From contig CAKUZF010000017.1 of assembly GCA_934718155.1 (NCBI GenBank), positions 1 to 58,718 on the forward strand: 58,718 nucleotides of DNA, in the 5' to 3' direction. The notes below the pieces were generated by a model that searched no databases, had not been told where the DNA came from, and saw only the letters and a program-made list of their open reading frames with translations. The DNA comes from an uncultured Parabacteroides sp. Lineage in GTDB: Bacteria; Bacteroidota; Bacteroidia; Bacteroidales; Tannerellaceae. Below are positions 8,040-16,870 of the stretch, in pieces; position 1 is the stretch's first letter, and the number at the start of each line of letters is the position of its first letter. Made by a program: the position numbers and the translations under genes.

Positions 8040-8960
8040 ATGCTACCCATCCATTTTGCCCCGCTACAGGGTTATACGGAAGATTATTACCGCCGTGCGC
8101 ACCATGCGCTCTGTCCCGGCGTTGCTTGCTACTACACCCCTTTTATGCGCATCGAGCATGGGGGCGTGCGCAGCAAGGACTTGAGAGACGCGAAGCCGGC
8201 CAACAACCAAGGCGTGCCCGTGGTGCCGCAGCTCATCGTGCGCGACGCGCAAGAGCTGAACGAGCTGCTGTCGGTCGTTCGCCCGATGGCATACACCCGT
8301 ATCGACATCAACATGGGATGTCCCTTCACGCTGCAAACCCGACACGGGCGAGGGGCCGGATTGCTGACCAAGCCCGACGAGGTGCGAGCCATCTGCGCCG
8401 CCCTGCGGGCCAGCAGCGACATCCGCTTCTCTGTGAAGATGCGCTTAGGGTTAGAGAGCAAGGAGGAGTGGCGCGAGATCCTGCCCATCCTGAACGACAC
8501 GCCCCTTTCGCACATCACCCTGCATCCACGCGTCGCCTCGCAAGGCTACAAGGGCGAGACCGACTTGGAGGCCTTCGCCGCCTTTGCCAACGCTTGCCAC
8601 CATCCGCTGGTCTACAACGGCGACATCACGCACCTGGAGCAGATTCAGCAGCTGGAAAGCGACTTTCCCCATTTGCATGGCGTTATGATCGGGCGGGGAT
8701 TGCTGGCGCGCCCCGTCTTGGCCGAGGAGTATCTGGGCGGAGGGGCATTGCCCGAGCGGGAGGTGATTCTGCGCATCAAGGCCCTGCACGGCCAGTTGCT
8801 CGACACGTATCGCCGGGTCATCCCCGGAGAGAGCCAGCAGCTGCTGAAGATCCGCACGTTTTGGGACTATCTGGAGCCAACCATCGGGCGCAAGCCTTGG
8901 AAGAAGATCCACAAGGCGGGCTCCATGCGCAACTACCTCGCGGCGGTCGAGGAGCTTTGA
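8040..8960 (+). CDS. dus: tRNA-dihydrouridine synthase
   Basis: FMN enzyme of 306 residues that reduces uridines in tRNA using NADPH. The TIM barrel starts with PIHFAPLQGYTE. The catalytic cysteine is C94 in INMGCPF. Substrate/FMN elements follow (SVKMRLGL around 137-143, HPRVASQGYKGETD, VYNGDI and GVMIGRGLLARP). A helical C-terminal domain ends the protein. The region after GCPF reads TLQTRHGRGAGLL instead of the common Lys-rich version, as in several Bacteroidota paralogs. The position specificity cannot be told; it is a short form most like DusC-type proteins. It is the first gene of a co-directional run. Confidence 0.92.
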   Translation: MLPIHFAPLQGYTEDYYRRAHHALCPGVACYYTPFMRIEHGGVRSKDLRDAKPANNQGVPVVPQLIVRDAQELNELLSVVRPMAYTRIDINMGCPFTLQTRHGRGAGLLTKPDEVRAICAALRASSDIRFSVKMRLGLESKEEWREILPILNDTPLSHITLHPRVASQGYKGETDLEAFAAFANACHHPLVYNGDITHLEQIQQLESDFPHLHGVMIGRGLLARPVLAEEYLGGGALPEREVILRIKALHGQLLDTYRRVIPGESQQLLKIRTFWDYLEPTIGRKPWKKIHKAGSMRNYLAAVEEL

Positions 8961-8996
8961 GCGGAGCGACGGAGGGTTCGCATTCAAAAAGATACG

Positions 8997-9004
8997 TATA
9001 TTTG
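8997..9004 (+). promoter_or_regulatory. -7 box for the flavodoxin-like reductase
   Basis: TATATTTG matches the consensus exactly and lies 31 bases before the start codon. The -33 region is weak. Confidence 0.5.
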
Positions 9005-9035
9005 CATTGAAGATTTAAATAAGGAGCGACAAGAT

Positions 9036-9659
9036 ATGAAAGTATTACTCATCAACGGAAGCCCTCGCAAGGAGGGCAACACATTCACCGCCCTCTCGGA
9101 GGTTGCCATGCAACTGCGGAAGCAGGGTGTAGAGAGCGAGATGGTTTGGATTGGCAACCGACCCGTTCGGGGTTGCATCGCCTGCAACAAATGTCGGGAG
9201 AAGGCCGACAATCAGTGTGTGTTCGACGACGACATCACCAACACGGTCATCACAAAGATGGCTGCGTGCGACGCTGTCGTGATCGGCTCGCCCGTCTATT
9301 ACGGACAGCCCTCCGGCCAATCGCTCTGCTTGCAGCAGCGCATGCTCTATGCGGGTGGCGCCTATTTCGTCAATAAGCCTGCCGCCGCTGTCGCCGTGTG
9401 CCGCAGGGGAGGCGCGTCGGCCGTCTATCAAACGCTGCTGATGCCCTTCCAGATGATGAATATGCCCGTCGTTACCTCGCAATACTGGAACATAGCCTAT
9501 GGCCGTGGCGAGGGACAGGCCGCTCAAGACATTGAGGGCATGCAGACGATGCGCACATTGGCCAACAACATGGCTTGGATGCTGAAGAAGCTTCATGGCG
9601 TAGAGACTACTGAAAGCCCCGAACGCGAGGCTTTCACCCCGATGCACTTTATTCGATAA
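9036..9659 (+). CDS. NAD(P)H-dependent flavodoxin-like oxidoreductase
   Basis: Protein of 207 residues in the NADPH-dependent FMN reductase family. The FMN phosphate loop is NGSPRKEGNT at 7-16. A cysteine cluster C47/C50/C53 (GCIACNKC) with another Cys near 62 may bind a metal or cluster, as in iron-sulfur flavoproteins and the 'GCxxCxxC' flavodoxin subgroup. GSPVYYGQPSG marks the flavin ring site. Electron donor and acceptor are unknown. It has its own -7 box and is followed at 23 bases by proC, so read-through is likely. Confidence 0.85.
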   Translation: MKVLLINGSPRKEGNTFTALSEVAMQLRKQGVESEMVWIGNRPVRGCIACNKCREKADNQCVFDDDITNTVITKMAACDAVVIGSPVYYGQPSGQSLCLQQRMLYAGGAYFVNKPAAAVAVCRRGGASAVYQTLLMPFQMMNMPVVTSQYWNIAYGRGEGQAAQDIEGMQTMRTLANNMAWMLKKLHGVETTESPEREAFTPMHFIR

Positions 9660-9682
9660 CAACTTAAAAACAGACATCAATC

Positions 9683-10471
9683 ATGAAGATAACAATTATT
9701 GGAGCAGGAAATATGGGAGGTGCCTTGATTAAAGGCTGGGCCAAGAAAGGCGTTCACTCGCTCACCATCACGGCACGCACAACGCAAACATTGAATCGCT
9801 TCAGCAGCGAATACCCCTCGATAAAGACCTCGCTCGACAACGTGGAGGCCGTCAGAGGAGCCGATGTTGTCGTGTTGGCTGTCAAGCCTTGGCTGATCGA
9901 GGAGGTCGTCGCCCAGATCAAGGGAGCGATCGACTTCGAACATCAGGTGATCCTTTCCGTCGCAGCCAACATCTTTACCGACACCCTGCGCAGCTACCTG
10001 GGAAACCCCGAGGCCAACGTTTTCTACGTGATGCCCAATATCGGAGCGGAGTTCAACGAGAGCATGAGCTTCCTTGCCCCCGCAGAGGGAGTTCCCGCTG
10101 TCCTCACCGCCACCATCGAGCAGTTGCTCCAACAGGTAGGCAAGGTGAAGGTGTGCAAAGAGAAGGAGGTGGCGGCAGGCAATATGCTCTCGGGATGCGG
10201 CATTGCCTATATCATGCGCTTTATCCACGCCATGATGGAGGGAGGCGTCGAGATGGGGCTCTATCCCGCCGAGGCGCAGCAGATTGCCATGCAAGCCATG
10301 AAGGGAGCCGTTGCCGTGTTGGAGGGCTCGGGCATGCACCCTGCGGTGGCCATCGACAAGGTGACGACTCCGGGCGGATTAACCATCCGTGGACTCAACG
10401 AGCTGGATCACGCCGGCTTTAACTCTGCCGTCATCAAATGCCTCAAAGCGGGCTTAAACTCATCGAAATAA
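9683..10471 (+). CDS. proC: Pyrroline-5-carboxylate reductase
   Basis: Last enzyme of proline synthesis, NAD(P)H-dependent, 262 residues. The Rossmann motif IIGAGNMGGALIKG is at the N-terminus. The C-terminal dimerisation/active-site helix region carries the family signature with VTTPGGLTIRGLNELD (about residues 224-239), which normally reads TPGGTTxxGL. Length is typical. The start lies directly after the reductase and the stop is 12 bases before the acyl-CoA ligase, so the three could share a transcript. Confidence 0.95.
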   Translation: MKITIIGAGNMGGALIKGWAKKGVHSLTITARTTQTLNRFSSEYPSIKTSLDNVEAVRGADVVVLAVKPWLIEEVVAQIKGAIDFEHQVILSVAANIFTDTLRSYLGNPEANVFYVMPNIGAEFNESMSFLAPAEGVPAVLTATIEQLLQQVGKVKVCKEKEVAAGNMLSGCGIAYIMRFIHAMMEGGVEMGLYPAEAQQIAMQAMKGAVAVLEGSGMHPAVAIDKVTTPGGLTIRGLNELDHAGFNSAVIKCLKAGLNSSK

Positions 10472-10483
10472 GCCGATAGCGAC

Positions 10484-12379
10484 ATGAGCAAGAAGACGAT
10501 AGTGGATGTGTTTGAGCATAGCGCAAGCGCATACGCCGACAATACCTTCCTGATGGAGAAGGTCGGGACGACATGGGTTAACAGCACCTATCGAGAGGTG
10601 CAAGAGCAGGTGTATCAGCTGGGAGCGGGCTTGCAGCGGTTAGGCGTGAAGCGAGGCGACTGCATGGCGCTGCTCTCCGAGGGGCGCAACCTTTGGATCG
10701 TGAGCGAGCTGGCTATGTTTTATGCCGGTGCGATCAACGTGCCCCTGAGCATCAAACTCGAAGAGCGCAACGACCTGCTCTTCCGCATGAAGCACGGCGA
10801 CGTGCGCTTCATCATCGTCAGTGGCACGCAGCTCAAGAAGGTGCGTGCCATCCGTGCGGAGCTGACCGACGTGCGGCAGGTGATTGTTCTCGATAAGCAG
10901 GCGCACTATGAGCCGGGCGAGATGGGCATCGACGAGGTGATGGAGCTGGGCCGAACGCACCTCGAAGGCGTCTCGAAGGAGGCGTTCAAGCGAATCGGCT
11001 TGAGCCTTCGCAACGACGACTTGGCTACCATTACCTACACCAGCGGCACGACGGCCGATCCGAAAGGGGTCTGCCTCACGCATCGCAATTATACCGCCAA
11101 CGTGGAGCAATGTCTCACCCGTGTGGCGATCGACAGCAGTTGGCGCACGTTGATCATCCTTCCCCTCGACCACTGTTTCGCCCATGTGGTGGGCTTCTAC
11201 GTGATGATGATGCAAGGAGCGGCGGTGGCGACCGTGCAGAACGGACGCTCGCCCATGGAGACGCTGAAGAACATTCCGCTCAACATCCGCGAGGTGCGTC
11301 CTCACTTCATCCTCTCCGTGCCGGCCTTGGCCAAGAGTTTCAAGAAGAACATCGAGCAGAGCATCCATAAGCAGGGCCCCAAGGTGGAGCGGCTCTTCGA
11401 GGTGGCCACCGAGATACGTCGCCGCTACTATGGCGAGAGCTGCCTCGACGGCAAAGGCATGCGCTGGCTGCTACGCCCGGCCGTGGCGTTGGCCGATAAG
11501 TTGCTGCTGAGCAAGGTGAGAGAGAGCTTCGGCGGCGAGCTGCGCTTCTTCATCGGCGGCGGCGCCTTGCTGGATAAAGAGCTGCAGAAGTTCTACATCG
11601 GCATCGGGCTGCCCATGTATCAAGGCTACGGATTGAGCGAGGCGACCCCGGTGATCAGCACCAACACCCCCGACTACTATCGCTTAGGCAGCAGCGGCAA
11701 ACTGGTGCAGCCCCTGGAGCTGCGCATCTGCGATGCCGAGGGCAAGGAGCTGCCGACGGGGCAGCAGGGCGAGATTGTGGTGAAGGGCGAGAATGTGATG
11801 GCTGGCTACTGGAAGAACCCCGAGGCGACGGCACAGACCGTGCGCGACGGATGGCTCTACACGGGCGACTTAGGCTACATGAGTCCCGAAGGACTGCTCT
11901 ACGTGATGGGACGCTTCAAGAGCCTGCTGATCGGTAGCGACGGCGAGAAATACAGTCCGGAGGGCATCGAGGAGGCCTTGGTGCAATGCTGCGACACCAT
12001 CGACCAGGTGATGCTCTACAACAACCAGAGCGCCTACACGTCGGCCTTGATTGTGCCCAACCGCGAGGCCTTGAAGCGGTGCGGATGCGACCTGACTACC
12101 GACGAGGGTTGCCGGGTCGCTATCCAGGAGGTGCAGAAAGACGTGAAGCGATTCAGCAAGGGAGGCGACTTGCAAGGCCAATTCCCAGAGCGCTGGCTGC
12201 CCGCCACCTTCGCCTTGCTGCGTGAACCCTTCTCGGAGCAAAACCAGATGATCAACAGCACGATGAAGATGGTGAGAGGCAAGATCGAGAAGGCCTACGC
12301 CGAGCGTCTGCAATACATTTACACCAGCGAGGGCAAGAACATCGAGAATGCACAGAACATAGAGGCACTGAAGGCCTGA
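10484..12379 (+). CDS. AMP-forming long-chain acyl-CoA synthetase
   Basis: ANL-family ligase of 631 residues that activates a fatty acid through an acyl-adenylate to acyl-CoA. The ATP-binding P-loop region ATITYTSGTTADPKGVCLTH covers 181-200. Further family motifs are YQGYGLSEATPVIS, the hinge DGWLYTGDLGYM and GRFKSLLIGSDGEKYSPEGIE near the C-terminus. It is of the FadD/FAA-like large type. Chain length cannot be predicted. In Bacteroidota these often serve exogenous fatty acid uptake. It lies 12 bases after proC. Confidence 0.9.
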   Translation: MSKKTIVDVFEHSASAYADNTFLMEKVGTTWVNSTYREVQEQVYQLGAGLQRLGVKRGDCMALLSEGRNLWIVSELAMFYAGAINVPLSIKLEERNDLLFRMKHGDVRFIIVSGTQLKKVRAIRAELTDVRQVIVLDKQAHYEPGEMGIDEVMELGRTHLEGVSKEAFKRIGLSLRNDDLATITYTSGTTADPKGVCLTHRNYTANVEQCLTRVAIDSSWRTLIILPLDHCFAHVVGFYVMMMQGAAVATVQNGRSPMETLKNIPLNIREVRPHFILSVPALAKSFKKNIEQSIHKQGPKVERLFEVATEIRRRYYGESCLDGKGMRWLLRPAVALADKLLLSKVRESFGGELRFFIGGGALLDKELQKFYIGIGLPMYQGYGLSEATPVISTNTPDYYRLGSSGKLVQPLELRICDAEGKELPTGQQGEIVVKGENVMAGYWKNPEATAQTVRDGWLYTGDLGYMSPEGLLYVMGRFKSLLIGSDGEKYSPEGIEEALVQCCDTIDQVMLYNNQSAYTSALIVPNREALKRCGCDLTTDEGCRVAIQEVQKDVKRFSKGGDLQGQFPERWLPATFALLREPFSEQNQMINSTMKMVRGKIEKAYAERLQYIYTSEGKNIENAQNIEALKA

Positions 12380-12416
12380 TACCGAAAACCTACTAAAAAG
12401 AGAGATTCATCCATCA

Positions 12417-13586
12417 ATGGAAAAAGCAACAAACAAACCGCTCGACAACTATACGAAGTGGGTGGCCTGCTGGGGAAACGCCACCTCTATCACCGATCGC
12501 AAGGAGTGTGTCTATGCCAAAGACATCACCTTGCGCTACCCCATACGGATTTGCTTCTCAGGCAGCAAGCTCCGCTTTCGCTTCTCCAACCTGACGGGCA
12601 CGGAGCCTGTCACGATCAGCAAGGCGTTTGTCGCCCTGCGAGGCGTTGACGCCTATCAGCCCATCGCCATCACGCTCGACGGGCAGAGCTGTTTTCGCAT
12701 CGAGCCAGGCAGGGAGCGCACAAGCGATGCCATTGAGTGTCCTGTGCGACGGGGCGAGGAGATTGAGGTGAGTCTGTATCTCGCCGACTTCACGCAGATG
12801 AATGCCGGCACGCTCATCACCGGGCCGCTGTCGAAAGGGCAATACAGCTATGGCGACTTCGCCGAGAGCCGGGAGCTCCCTTTGGAGCTGACTCGCAACA
12901 CCAATTGGTTCTATTTCCTCAATACCATCGACGTGTGGACGGAGGAGCAGAACCATGCCCTCGTCTGCTATGGCGACTCCATCACCGCCCAAAGCTGGCC
13001 CGACTACCTGGCGATGCGCTGCTTCGACGAGGGGCTCGACCGGGTGGCCATCATCCGCCGTGCCGTGAGCGGCACACGCATCCTGCGTCAATACGACTGC
13101 ATCACCTATCAAGCCTACGGGCTGAAGGGGGCCACCCGCTTCCCGATCGAGATGAATGTGGCAGGAGCCAAGGCTGTGATTATCCAGCATGGCATCAACG
13201 ACATCATCCATCCCGTAGGGACTGATGTCAATCCCTTCCGCCCGTGGAGCGACATGCCCACCTGTGAGCAGCTTGAGAAGGGCATGAAGGAACTTTACGT
13301 GGCACATGCCCGCCAGTTGGGCGTTGCGGTCTGGGCAGGCACCCTGCTGCCCATCCAAGGATGGCGCACCTACACCGACGAGCGCGATGCCTTGCGCCAA
13401 GCGTTCAACCAATGGATGCGCACCTCGCCCCTGTTCGATGGCTGTGTGGATTTCGACCGTGCCGTGCGCGACCCTGAGCAGCCTAAGGCCTTCGCTCCCG
13501 GTTGCGACTCGGGCGACCATTTACATCCCAGCGAAGCCGCCTATGCCGCCATGGCTGCCTGTGTGCCTGTAGCCCTGTTGCGATAG
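12417..13586 (+). CDS. SGNH/GDSL hydrolase
   Basis: Esterase-type protein of 389 residues. An N-terminal beta-rich domain (about 1-175) of the sort found in carbohydrate esterases precedes an SGNH domain. Block I is GDSIT at 186-190 with nucleophile S188, block III is HGINDII, and the Asp/His block near the C-terminus is DSGDHLHPSEAAY. No signal peptide is visible, so it is probably cytoplasmic. Substrate is unknown; family members deacylate lipids or acetylated sugars. It follows the acyl-CoA ligase by 37 bases and may be in the same transcript. Confidence 0.85.
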   Translation: MEKATNKPLDNYTKWVACWGNATSITDRKECVYAKDITLRYPIRICFSGSKLRFRFSNLTGTEPVTISKAFVALRGVDAYQPIAITLDGQSCFRIEPGRERTSDAIECPVRRGEEIEVSLYLADFTQMNAGTLITGPLSKGQYSYGDFAESRELPLELTRNTNWFYFLNTIDVWTEEQNHALVCYGDSITAQSWPDYLAMRCFDEGLDRVAIIRRAVSGTRILRQYDCITYQAYGLKGATRFPIEMNVAGAKAVIIQHGINDIIHPVGTDVNPFRPWSDMPTCEQLEKGMKELYVAHARQLGVAVWAGTLLPIQGWRTYTDERDALRQAFNQWMRTSPLFDGCVDFDRAVRDPEQPKAFAPGCDSGDHLHPSEAAYAAMAACVPVALLR

Positions 13587-13698
13587 CAAGGCAACAGGCG
13601 GGTGGGCCTTGGCCGGACGTTTCTAATAGGAGGGCGATAAATTGGCGTGCCGTTTGATATTAAGCCGTTGAAAAAGATGGCATGTATATCAATTTTAT

Positions 13699-13706
13699 TA
13701 TCTTTG
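13699..13706 (+). promoter_or_regulatory. -7 box for prmA
   Basis: TATCTTTG is a perfect TAnnTTTG, 32 bases upstream of the chosen start. An ATG at 13682 in frame lies upstream of this box, which argues for the internal start. Confidence 0.55.
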
Positions 13707-13738
13707 TGCATCGAAAGGCTATTAAAGATATAACGAAT

Positions 13739-14590
13739 ATGAACTATTACGAACTTCGCTTCACCTATGAGTCTCCAGTAGAGACGGAGATACTCAACGA
13801 CGTGCTGGCCGCTGAGCTGGGCGAGATTGGTTTCGAAAGTTTCACGCAGGACGATGAGGGCCTGCAAGGTTACATAGCTGAGAGCCTCTACGATGAGGCG
13901 CAGCTGATGGCTACGCTCGAGGCTTTTCCGTTGGAGGGCACGACCATTCGCCATACATGCGCCCTTGTGGAGAGCAAGGATTGGAATGAGGAGTGGGAAA
14001 AGAACTACTTCAAGCCGATCCGCATCGGCCATGATTGCCTGATACGTGCCTCATTCCATCAGCCCGAGGAGGGCTATGCCTACACAATCATAATCGATCC
14101 GAAGATGGCTTTCGGAACAGGTAATCACGAGACGACCTATCTGATGATTAGCTGGATGCTGGAGGAAGAGCTACAGGGCAAGCGGCTGCTTGATATGGGC
14201 TGTGGCACGGCGGTGCTGGCCATTTTGGCTCGTATGCGTGGCGCAAAGCGTGTGGTGGCCATTGATATTGATGAGTGGGCCTACGACAACGCGTTGGAGA
14301 ATATCCGCTTGAACCATACCGAAGAGATTGAGGTGGCCTTGGGCGGTGCGGAGCGTATCGCAGAGTTTGCCCCCTTCGAGGTGATCTTCGCCAATATCAA
14401 CCGCAACATCTTGTTGCAAGACATGGTGCGCTATGCCGATGCTTTACTGCCAGGAGGAGAGCTCTTTATGAGCGGGTTCTATCAAGAGGATCTGCCGGTG
14501 ATCGAGGCGGAGTGTAGAAAGAACGGACTGCGACTGGTGGGCTGCAAGGAGCGCCACAACTGGGTGGCCGTGAAGGTGGTGAAGGATTGA
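13739..14590 (+). CDS. prmA: Ribosomal protein L11 methyltransferase
   Basis: SAM-dependent enzyme of 283 residues that trimethylates ribosomal protein L11. The start at MNYYELRFTY is chosen because the longer frame begins upstream of the promoter box. An N-terminal substrate-recognition domain (about 1-60) precedes the methyltransferase fold. The motifs are WNEEWEKNYFKP, the family signature IDPKMAFGTGNHETT, motif I LLDMGCGTAVLAILA, and motif IV FANINRNIL (the PrmA NI-x-N site). Length matches the family. Confidence 0.93.
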   Translation: MNYYELRFTYESPVETEILNDVLAAELGEIGFESFTQDDEGLQGYIAESLYDEAQLMATLEAFPLEGTTIRHTCALVESKDWNEEWEKNYFKPIRIGHDCLIRASFHQPEEGYAYTIIIDPKMAFGTGNHETTYLMISWMLEEELQGKRLLDMGCGTAVLAILARMRGAKRVVAIDIDEWAYDNALENIRLNHTEEIEVALGGAERIAEFAPFEVIFANINRNILLQDMVRYADALLPGGELFMSGFYQEDLPVIEAECRKNGLRLVGCKERHNWVAVKVVKD

Positions 14591-14661
14591 ACTTTTTCGA
14601 CCGAAAAGGTGTTATCAAAATAGTAGTAGAGTATTAACTTAAACTTGAAAGGAGAACAATC

Positions 14662-14883
14662 ATGAAAAGCGTAGATTCTAAGTTGTTACTGGGACTCGTA
14701 GTTGGTGCGGCTGTTGGTGCGGCTGTTGGTTATTTGGCTGCGACTGATAAGCGTGAGCAACTGCTTGAGGAATTGAATGATGTAGTTGGCAAGGTGAAAG
14801 AGGGTTTCAACTCGGCTTTGTCGAAGTATAAGGATAGCAAGGCGGCTGCCGCTCCCGCAGAGGAGGCAACTCCGGCTGAATAA
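14662..14883 (+). CDS. YtxH-domain small membrane protein
   Basis: 73 residues. A glycine/alanine-rich membrane helix (LLLGLVVGAAVGAAVGYLAA, about 8-27) precedes an amphipathic tail (EQLLEELNDVVGKVKEGFNSAL) and an Ala/Glu-rich end. This is the YtxH pattern, linked to stress responses in Gram-positives. A ribosome site (AAAGGAGA) is visible before the ATG, which is unusual for this genome. Fifteen bases separate it from the next gene, so it is the first gene of a three-gene membrane cluster. Confidence 0.8.
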   Translation: MKSVDSKLLLGLVVGAAVGAAVGYLAATDKREQLLEELNDVVGKVKEGFNSALSKYKDSKAAAAPAEEATPAE

Positions 14884-14897
14884 CTCCCCGATCGACG

Positions 14898-15326
14898 ATG
14901 GAGAAAGATCCTGAGAAGGTCATCCATGAGCTGAAGGAGGACGTGTCGGCCTTTGTGGAGCTCAAGTTGGAGCTGCTCAAACTGAATACCTACGAGCGGA
15001 CGGGCAAGGTGATTGCCGTCCTCTCGTATGGTTTGGTGCTGCTCTTCCTTGCCTTTTTCGCGATCCTGTTTGTCTTCTTGGCCTTGGGCTTCTTCTTGGG
15101 CGAATGGATCGGACTGACGGGGGCTGGCTTCGGATTGGTAGCGGTGCTCTATGCGCTGCTGATAACCGTCATCGTCAAGAATAAGGAGGCTCTTATCGCC
15201 AAGGTGCTTAATGTGGTGATTGATACATTATTGTCAAACGACGAAAAGAAAGACGAGAAGAGAGATGAATCAACAGACAACGAATCTGCCGCAACCCCAG
15301 ACGCCGCTGGAACGGTTGCTCCTTGA
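14898..15326 (+). CDS. Holin-X / phage-holin family integral membrane protein
   Basis: 142 residues, matching the 'putative Actinobacterial Holin-X' (DUF1469) family that is annotated as phage holin but is common on chromosomes. An N-terminal amphipathic region (VIHELKEDVSAFVELKLELL) is followed by two long membrane helices (VIAVLSYGLVLLFLAFFAILFVFLALG and GLVAVLYALLITVIV) and an acidic tail. There is no phage context. It sits between YtxH and an unknown protein and overlaps the latter. Confidence 0.8.
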   Translation: MEKDPEKVIHELKEDVSAFVELKLELLKLNTYERTGKVIAVLSYGLVLLFLAFFAILFVFLALGFFLGEWIGLTGAGFGLVAVLYALLITVIVKNKEALIAKVLNVVIDTLLSNDEKKDEKRDESTDNESAATPDAAGTVAP

Positions 15327-15657
15327 GAAGCGACGGGTGAAGGAGGCTTGCGAGCTGCGCAAGGTGAAGCTCGATGCCGACTGTGCGTACATTCAGGCGA
15401 ATGCCGGTAGCTTGTTGCTTTCGGGGCTCTCTGCGCTCTTGTTTCCCGCTTCGGGCAGGAAAACGTCGGCTCCGGCTGATAACGCTAAAACGTCGGCTAT
15501 GCCCTCGGGTTTGCCTTTGAGTGTGGGTGATATGCTGGCTGTAGGCAAGAGTATGTTGCCCTTGGTGTGGGACATGGTACGGCCGATGCTTATGGCTTGG
15601 GGTGTCCAGAAAGCCCAGAAATGGCTCATAGGTTTGCTGCTCAAGAAAAAAAAGTGA
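15265..15657 (+). CDS. Unknown protein, third gene of YtxH/holin-X cluster
   Basis: 130 residues from the ATG giving MNQQTTNLPQ, which overlaps the preceding gene by 62 bases; an earlier in-frame ATG exists but would overlap further. An N-terminal charged helix (LERLLLEKRRVKEACELRKVKL) leads to two hydrophobic stretches (SLLLSGLSALLFPA and a C-terminal PLVWDMVRPMLMAWGVQKA region) and a poly-lysine end. I do not recognise a family. The same trio order suggests a membrane-stability or stress function shared with its neighbours. Confidence 0.7.
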   Translation: MNQQTTNLPQPQTPLERLLLEKRRVKEACELRKVKLDADCAYIQANAGSLLLSGLSALLFPASGRKTSAPADNAKTSAMPSGLPLSVGDMLAVGKSMLPLVWDMVRPMLMAWGVQKAQKWLIGLLLKKKK

Positions 15658-15731
15658 GCGGGAATGTTTAATTTATGTTACAGAGCATATTTTTCCTGGG
15701 TAAATGTGGAATTTTATCCAAAAAGGATATG

Positions 15732-15739
15732 TAAATTTG
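15732..15739 (+). promoter_or_regulatory. -7 box for gapA
   Basis: TAAATTTG is a perfect TAnnTTTG, 50 bases before the gapA start. No exact -33 element is visible. Confidence 0.55.
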
Positions 15740-15789
15740 CGGCGTGATTAAGAGAATATTATTTTTATACTCAATAAAAGTTTACAACA

Positions 15790-16800
15790 ATGATTAAAGT
15801 AGGTATTAACGGTTTCGGTCGTATCGGCCGCTTCGTTTTTCGTGCTGCTCAGACGAGAAGCGATATCCAGATTGTAGGTATTAACGACTTGTGCCCGGTT
15901 GATTACTTGGCATACATGTTGAAATATGATACAATGCACGGTATGTTCAACGGTACTATCGAGGCTGACGTTGAGAACAGCAAACTGATTGTTAATGGTA
16001 ACGTAATCCGCGTAACTGCAGAGCGTAATCCGGCTGACTTGAAGTGGAACGAGGTAGGTGCTGAGTATGTTGTTGAGTCAACAGGTTTGTTCCTGACTCA
16101 GGAGAAGGCTCAGGCTCACATCGAGGCTGGTGCTAAGTATGTTGTAATGTCTGCTCCTTCTAAGGACGCTACTCCGATGTTCGTATGCGGCGTTAACGAG
16201 AAGACTTACGTTAAGGGTACTCAGTTTGTTTCTAACGCATCTTGTACTACTAACTGCTTGGCTCCGATCGCTAAGGTATTGAACGACAATTGGGGTATCA
16301 CTGAGGGCTTGATGACTACAGTTCACTCAACTACTGCTACTCAGAAGACTGTTGACGGTCCGTCATTGAAGGACTGGCGTGGTGGCCGTGCTGCTGCTGG
16401 CAACATCATTCCTTCTTCAACAGGTGCTGCTAAGGCTGTAGGTAAGGTTATCCCCGAGTTGAACGGTAAGTTGACTGGTATGTCAATGCGTGTTCCGACT
16501 TTGGACGTATCTGTAGTTGACTTGACAGTTAACTTGGCTAAGCCGGCTAAGTACGACGAGATCTGCGCTGCTATGAAGGCTGCTTCTGAGGGTGAGTTGA
16601 AGGGTGTTCTGGGTTACACTGAGGATGCTGTTGTATCTTCTGACTTCCTGGGCTGCACGTTGACTTCTATCTTCGACGCTAAGGCAGGTATCGCTTTGAC
16701 TGATACTTTCGTTAAGGTTGTTTCATGGTACGACAACGAGATCGGTTACTCTAACAAGGTTCTCGACTTGATCGCTCACATGGCATCAGTAAACGCATAA
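15790..16800 (+). CDS. gapA: Glyceraldehyde-3-phosphate dehydrogenase, type I
   Basis: Glycolytic NAD-dependent enzyme of 336 residues. The Rossmann motif INGFGRIGR is at 6-14, the catalytic cysteine is C152 in SNASCTTNC, and the C-terminal WYDNEIGYSNKVLDL is standard. Codon choice differs clearly from neighbours (preference for GGT, GCT, GTT, ACT), which is the expected bias of a very highly expressed gene. The upstream -7 box and the strong terminator directly after it make it a single-gene unit. Confidence 0.98.
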   Translation: MIKVGINGFGRIGRFVFRAAQTRSDIQIVGINDLCPVDYLAYMLKYDTMHGMFNGTIEADVENSKLIVNGNVIRVTAERNPADLKWNEVGAEYVVESTGLFLTQEKAQAHIEAGAKYVVMSAPSKDATPMFVCGVNEKTYVKGTQFVSNASCTTNCLAPIAKVLNDNWGITEGLMTTVHSTTATQKTVDGPSLKDWRGGRAAAGNIIPSSTGAAKAVGKVIPELNGKLTGMSMRVPTLDVSVVDLTVNLAKPAKYDEICAAMKAASEGELKGVLGYTEDAVVSSDFLGCTLTSIFDAKAGIALTDTFVKVVSWYDNEIGYSNKVLDLIAHMASVNA

Positions 16801-16821
16801 TCATTGCCGATTATATAAATG

Positions 16822-16853
16822 AAGCCGCATCCCTTTGGGGTGCGGCTTTTTTT
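16822..16853 (+). terminator. Intrinsic terminator of gapA
   Basis: A 12-bp stem (16822-16833 with 16837-16848, one G-T pair) with a three-base loop is followed by a run of seven T. It lies 21 bases after the gapA stop, between gapA and the convergent glycan operon. Confidence 0.92.
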
Positions 16854-16870
16854 ATGCTACGAGTGCTATA

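Noticed and set aside
12558..13520. 320-codon antisense frame over the SGNH hydrolase
   Set aside because: Lies fully inside a gene with clear catalytic motifs; its own translation is low-complexity.
14898..15326. Prophage remnant suggested by a holin-family protein
   Set aside because: DUF1469/holin-X proteins are ordinary chromosomal genes in many bacteria and no phage gene is nearby.
15790..16800. Horizontal transfer of gapA because of its different codon use
   Set aside because: The shift is the expected bias of a highly expressed glycolytic gene and the protein is a standard type I GAPDH.
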